Source: Cyclospora cayetanensis (taxonomy: Eukaryota > Apicomplexa > Conoidasida > Eucoccidiorida > Eimeriidae). From it: a stretch of DNA of 64,000 bases. A program made the position numbers and the translations under genes. Each line of letters opens with the position of its first letter. Position 1 is the first letter of the stretch. Shown here in pieces: positions 60,101-64,000 of the stretch. The notes below the pieces were generated by a model that worked only from the letters and a program-made list of their open reading frames with translations, had not been told where the DNA came from and did no database searches. The stretch is taken from positions 1 through 64,000 of the forward strand of contig NW_020312130.1 of assembly GCF_002999335.1 (NCBI RefSeq). Reading direction: 5' to 3'.

Positions 60101-61661
60101 TGTGTTCTCTCGATTTCCGAGAGCTTTTCTCTCTCTCTCTCTCTATCTGGGCTGAGCCTTGCCGTATGTGTATTCGGCTGTCGTGTCTTTTTCTGTCCCA
60201 TGCCCCTCTCCCTCTTCCCCCTCTACATCCTACCCCTCTTCTCTATGAATGTGTGCTCCTTTGTGCCAGTATTTGCGAGATTTACGCGCGGAAACTGCGT
60301 GTGCTTGACACGCCTGGTTCCTGCCTCCCGCCGCCTCCCCGTATTGGCTGGGGCCTGTGGTCGTGCTGCCTGCTGTCTTGAAGATAGATTTTTGCCGCCT
60401 CGAAATTTTTTCGTCCCCTTGCGCATGATGCATGCAGGTGAAGTAAGCTTCTATTTCCGAGACAGGGCCTCTCACGGCATGCAGCACATCAGTGAATTCA
60501 GAGCGCCTTGCAGCGTTTTAGCGCTTTGGGCTCCCTGCGGCTCGTATTTCGCAACGGCGTCCACTTACCCCCGCATGAAAGTCGACAACTGCCTGAATGT
60601 TTTGGACTACACAGGCAAGCATGTTCTGCTGCTGCAGCCACAAACGCGTTTGCGGGGGGGGGCACTAACTAGGCTGTTTCTTCGTTCCTGCCTTCTTGCT
60701 CCAAGGTGTCGACTCCGCGGCTGGCTGCGGGTGCCTTTGTTGCAGGCGAGCCTGTGCAGCGCCTCCAGTTTGACGAGCTGTATCACATTGCCTGGAAACC
60801 TGAGTCCGACTTGTAAGTAGCACAGCAGTAACAGTGCAGCAGTAACAGTGCAGCACTAGCAGCACACAGGAAGCAGCAGCAGTGTTAGGAGGCGAGCAGG
60901 TGCCCACCCTAGGGCGAGTCCAACCTGTCTCACGGGGGTGTGGTGTGTTGCGCAGAGTGCCTCCGCTGCCTCCCCGCCGAAACGAACGGCTGCTAGCTCT
61001 AGCAGAAAATCAAGCTTTTAGACCTCGAGGTGCTGCGCAGCAGCGCGGGATCACTGCCCGCATCATGAATGGTGAGTGATAGAGTGGTGAATCTCTAACC
61101 CCCCTTATGGACGTGGCAGTGAGGCGGCTGCTGCTGCTGTCACTGCTGGGTTGTGGGGTCGGCCATGAGTATTACAGGGCGACTTCCTCGTGCACTCTGG
61201 CGATCGCTTTCCTCTTTTAGTCTTCCTGCCTGCTTTTTTCCAAGACCTCCTGCATAAAGTCACGTGCTACTTTGCAGAGAGAGCGGTGCATAAAGTCACG
61301 TGGTACTTTGCAGAGAGAGCGGGAGACTCCGATTTGTGGCGCTGCGCGACGACTTGGGGAGTCCAGGGGGAGGTCCTCTCTGCCGCCTTCTCTGAGCCGA
61401 CTCTTGTTGAGCCTCCTCCTCGACTCCCTTCGTCAGATTTTTCTTATTTGCAGTGCTCTCCCTCTCCTTCTTTTCCTGCGTTACTCAGGGGAGGCTCTCG
61501 ACGAGTCCGAGCTGCCCGAGGAACTGCGCAGGCAGCGCGAGCAGATGAGGAGACGCAAGACAGCTGCTGCTGCAGCAAAGAAAAAAGAAACCGAGATTGT
61601 CGAATTGGAGTGGAGGCGGCGTACGATGATGCTGTCGGAACTGCTGTGCAGCTCTTCTTAA
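55734..61661 (+). CDS. EIF2A: Eukaryotic translation initiation factor 2A, expanded
   Basis: Exons supported by phase: about 55734-57353 (5' edge unknown), 57787-57837, 57959-58778, 59089-59343, 59767-59889, 60438-60614, 60746-60812, 60956-61071, 61489-61661. Family signatures: SWSPCGRRLAVV and HWSPLGTYLVA (propeller blades), VFVWEVSTRSV, VKRFELGPTGLYL, FQWSPSGAALLVVANTTVDA, ENYGG (the SYYGE motif), VKWSPTRDEFVLIEG, PRRYRNFVSFCPFG, VIAGFGNLAG, PRMKVDNCLNVLDYTG, LYHIAWKPES, then a Pro/Arg AFRPRGAA motif and a basic helix (ELPEELRRQREQMRRRK). The beta-propeller binds initiator tRNA/40S in alternative initiation. The protein is swollen by poly-Ala, poly-Gln and Gly-rich insertions. The intron 60615-60745 has a GC donor. 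Identity is strong; the N terminus and whether the stop at 61659 is used are uncertain. Confidence 0.9.
57137..57182. repeat. CTG microsatellite coding poly-Ala in eIF2A
   Basis: About 15 uninterrupted CTG/GCT triplets, read in the eIF2A frame as a poly-Ala tract after four prolines. Elsewhere in the window the same triplet on the other strand is read as poly-Gln. Confidence 0.9.
58363..58475. repeat. 18-bp minisatellite coding Gly-rich repeats in eIF2A
   Basis: About six tandem copies of GGCGGAGCTGGAGGGAGT, nearly identical, in frame within the third listed eIF2A exon. Each encodes the hexapeptide GGAGGS. It is followed by diverged Gly/Ser-rich sequence and a poly-Ala tract. It falls between propeller blades, in a loop that is short in other eukaryotes. 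Confidence 0.93.
59433..59455. repeat. CA dinucleotide microsatellite
   Basis: About eleven CA units in the eIF2A intron 59344-59766. The same gene's first listed intron has ACAT repeats near 57445-57470. Confidence 0.9.
61251..61322. repeat. 36-bp direct tandem duplication in an eIF2A intron
   Basis: TGCATAAAGTCACGTG and the following 20 bases occur at 61251-61286 and again at 61287-61322 with one difference (GCTAC versus GGTAC). It lies in the intron 61072-61488. Confidence 0.92.
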
Positions 61662-61924
61662 AACTGCCGGCCTAACGCAGCCCTTCCCTCTCAGGTGCTA
61701 CTGCGGTTGCTCTGCCCCGAAGTTTCCGCAGCAGCAGCTTCATAGCTGGCCGTGCTGCCTGTGCGGCTGCTGGTGTGTTCAGAGCCAAGATCTGAGCAAA
61801 AAGCATCTCAGGACGAGGCAGCGGGAGCAGCTGCCGCTGCTCCCGCTGCTCCAGCGGCGGAGAAGAAGCAGAGGAGCGCAGGCAGCGGCAGCTCCACCAA
61901 TTTGTCACAAGTCATTTCCGCAGG

Positions 61925-62700
61925 TAAAGGTACCGCGCTATCAGCAGCAACAGGACGCCAGCAGCTGCAAGAGGGTGCTCCCCCTGCGTCAGGCAGCGGC
62001 CCTTCTTCGGGTGATGAAGCGACAGAGGCGCAGTGTACTGCAGCAAAGCAGCAGCGGCAGCAGCAGCAGCTGTCACAGCAGCAGCAGCAGCAGCGCAGGA
62101 AGGCTTCAGACTTTGCCTCTTTTGGGCCAGATTTTGTGGCTCCCAGCAGTAAGTCAAGCGTGTTTTTGCTGCTTTCGTTTCACGCCTGAAAAAGCTATTT
62201 GCAGAACTGCGGCTCCTGCAGGCACCTAGTTGTCCTTCCTTCTAGTGGTATTTTGATTGGATTGCGGTTTTTTACTTCCCAGATGCAGTGGAAGATTTGG
62301 CAGCGATGTTGGAGCAGCACTCTCTGCAACACATCCAGCAGCAACAGCAGCAGCAAAAACAGCGCCAGCAACATTGGCAGCAGCAGTGGCAGCAGCAGCA
62401 GCTCCAACAACAGCAACTGCAGCAGCAGCTGCAACAACAGCAGCAGCTACAACAACAGCAGCAGCTACAACAACAGCAGCAGCTGCAACAACAGCAGCAG
62501 CTGCAACAACAGCAGCAGCTGCAACAACAGCAGCAGCAGCTACAGCAGCAGCTACAGCAGCAGCAACTGCAGCAGCAGCTGTTGCAGCAGGGTTCTCGCA
62601 ATGCAGGACCGCAACAGCACCAGCAGGCAGCACCAGCAACTCTCCAAGCGTTGGGGGCAACACCGGCTGCGGTGGGTGTTATTGGCTCCCAGGTGCGGCC

Positions 62701-62755
<55 letters not shown>

Positions 62756-63212
62756 TTGTCGCAGCAGCAGCAGCAGCAACTGTTGCAGCATCTGCAGCAG
62801 CAGCTTCAGATGCATCATGCGGGAAGCGGTGGTTTCTCGCGGGTACCAGGACACAACACGCAGCAGCAGCAGCAACAGCAGCAGCAGCAACAGCAACAGC
62901 AGCTATCGGCAGAAGAGCTTTCTGCAGCATTGCGGATGGTGCTGCCTAATGCCCCTGCAGCGCAGCAGCATCAGTTGCTGCGTCAGCTGCAGCAACATCA
63001 GTGGCAACAAGCCAACCGAGGAGAAGGCGCACTCAGCGCCATTGCAGCAGCTGCTGCACGACAGCAGCAGATGCTGCTTCTTAGGCAGCAGCAGCAAGAT
63101 CTGGTATGATTCTGACCGCTTTCTTGTTTTCGTTTGCTGCTGCTCTCCCTGCTGCTTCCTTAGCTCTTGGGTGCACGTCTATGTTTCTACTTGTGTTCGG
63201 TGTCGGTCTGCG

Positions 63213-63247
<35 letters not shown>

Positions 63248-63446
63248 ACAGCAACAGCAACAACAGCAACAGCAGCAACAGCAACAACAGCAACAGCAGC
63301 AGCTGGAGTCCCAGCTGCGACCCTTACTGCAGCAGCTGCAGCGCAGCAGCGGAGACGCAACACTCGGGCGTGGAGCTGTTGCAATGCAGCAGCAGCAAAA
63401 AGCGCTTGCACTGCTGCGCGCCGCTGCAGCGCAGCAGCAAAAACAG

Positions 63447-63480
<34 letters not shown>

Positions 63481-64000
63481 GTAGTTTGTCCTTGCAGCAG
63501 CAGCAAGCCTTGCAGCAGCAAGAACTGCAACGCCAGCAGCAACAAATGCAGCAGCAGCAACAGCTGTTGCAGCTGCAGCAGCACCACTCGGAGCTGCAAC
63601 GGGATGCTGCGCTGGATTTACAGCATCAGCATCACCCCCAGAGACAGCCGGCTTCCCCTGCAGCAGCAGCGGCTGCTGCCCTAATGCAACTTCCTAGGGA
63701 ACAAGCTCGCTTGCTGCTGCAGCGGCTGCAACAAGGAGAAGGAGCCCAGAAAACCGCGCAACTGCTGCAACAATTGCAGCAGCAGCAGCTCGAGCAGCAG
63801 GAGGCGCAGCAGCAACAGCAGTATCGTGGCTCTCGCGCTGCAGCCGCAGCTCAGCAACGGTACGGTGTGCGACAGCAAGCGTGGGATAGCAGCAGCGCCG
63901 AAAATGAGCAGCACCAATACGCGAGGCAGCAGCAGCAGCAGCAGCAGCTTCAATTGCTACAGCAATTGCAGCAGCAGCAGCAGCAGCAGCAATTGCAGCA
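61925..64000 (+). CDS. Gln-rich coding region, 3' end outside window
   Basis: Three exons keep phase: about 61925-62148 (may extend left to ~61775), 62283-63103 and 63216-64000, the last open to the window edge. The first encodes a Ser/Gly/Gln linker with RRKASDFASFGPDFVAPS. The second opens NAVEDLAAMLEQHSLQHIQ and then runs as long poly-Gln interrupted by helical pieces (SAEELSAALRMVLPNAPAAQ). The third is poly-Gln with LESQLRPLLQQLQRSS, REQARLLLQRLQQGEG and AENEQHQYARQ. No family was recognised. It could be a separate gene, or the C-terminal extension of eIF2A if the exon ending near 61.62 kb splices to about 61.775 kb (a phase-compatible GTACGA donor and TTCAG acceptor exist). Confidence 0.65.
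62300..63110. repeat. Dense CAG/CAA triplet repeat block
   Basis: Long, impure (CAG/CAA)n runs, including a nearly pure CAG stretch at about 62701-62755. All six frames stay open over several hundred bases, producing poly-Gln, poly-Ala, poly-Ser, poly-Leu and poly-Cys shadows; only the + Gln frame is kept as coding because it joins to flanking exons. Confidence 0.95.

Noticed and set aside
62226..62949. Long poly-Ala and poly-Leu/Cys frames in other frames and on the minus strand over the CAG block
   Set aside because: Shadows of the triplet repeat; only the plus-strand Gln frame joins to flanking non-repetitive exons in phase.
1..64000. CRISPR arrays, operons, transposases, prophage or a defence-like gene cluster
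   Set aside because: Direct repeats present are simple or minisatellite repeats without spacers; genes have spliceosomal introns and eukaryotic families; no transposase or reverse-transcriptase motif was seen.

Overview
The window looks like nuclear DNA of a coccidian apicomplexan, most likely an Eimeria species. Three things point there. Almost every coding region carries CAG/CTG repeats read as poly-Gln, poly-Ala or poly-Leu. Degenerate telomere-like heptamers (CCCTAAA/TTTAGGG) are scattered through introns and intergenic DNA. Genes are intron-rich, with short exons and GT-AG (occasionally GC-AG) introns. There is no bacterial operon structure, mobile element or CRISPR array. All splice models here were built by eye from protein-family conservation and reading-phase agreement; no transcript data were available.

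Layout: 1-2307 no convincing gene; 2308-4938 (+) five-exon MORN-repeat protein with an acylation-type N terminus; 4939-8209 no gene; 8210-12097 (-) TKL-type protein kinase, perhaps with more exons up to about 12.84 kb; 13029-13250 30-bp minisatellite; 13597-14721 (-) Gln-rich protein; 15548-19011 (+) 16-exon RFC5-type clamp-loader subunit; 19327-20089 (-) Pro/Tyr-rich protein ending in Cys-Cys; 21948-24377 (-) small coiled-coil, probably axonemal protein with a tRNA-Glu(CTC) inside its first intron; 25814-29083 (-) 932-residue Gln-rich protein; 29742-29939 (-) possible small membrane protein; 30581-35777 (+) MRS2/CorA-type magnesium transporter with a GMN motif; 38273-40027 (+) signal-peptide, one-TM, coiled-coil protein; 40926-42751 (-) SAR1 GTPase; 43937-45709 (+) C-terminally anchored protein resembling ODR4; 46406-48643 (-) LAG1/ceramide synthase; 48644-54469 no gene; about 54.5-61.66 kb (+) eIF2A; 61.9-64.0 kb (+) Gln-rich coding region running off the window.

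The genes are ordinary housekeeping and coccidian-specific functions (replication, secretion, sphingolipid synthesis, Mg2+ transport, translation, signalling, gamete flagellum) and do not form one pathway. Repeat-rich blocks (about 8-15, 26-34, 43-46, 54-64 kb) alternate with repeat-poor, gene-poor blocks (1-8, 20-26, 35-38, 48-54 kb), which resembles the segmented architecture described for Eimeria chromosomes.

I did not find a convincing previously undescribed system. The observations most worth checking are the nested tRNA, three phase-supported GC-AG introns in conserved genes, large low-complexity insertions inside conserved folds (kinase, eIF2A, MRS2), and whether eIF2A is joined to the Gln-rich region after it.
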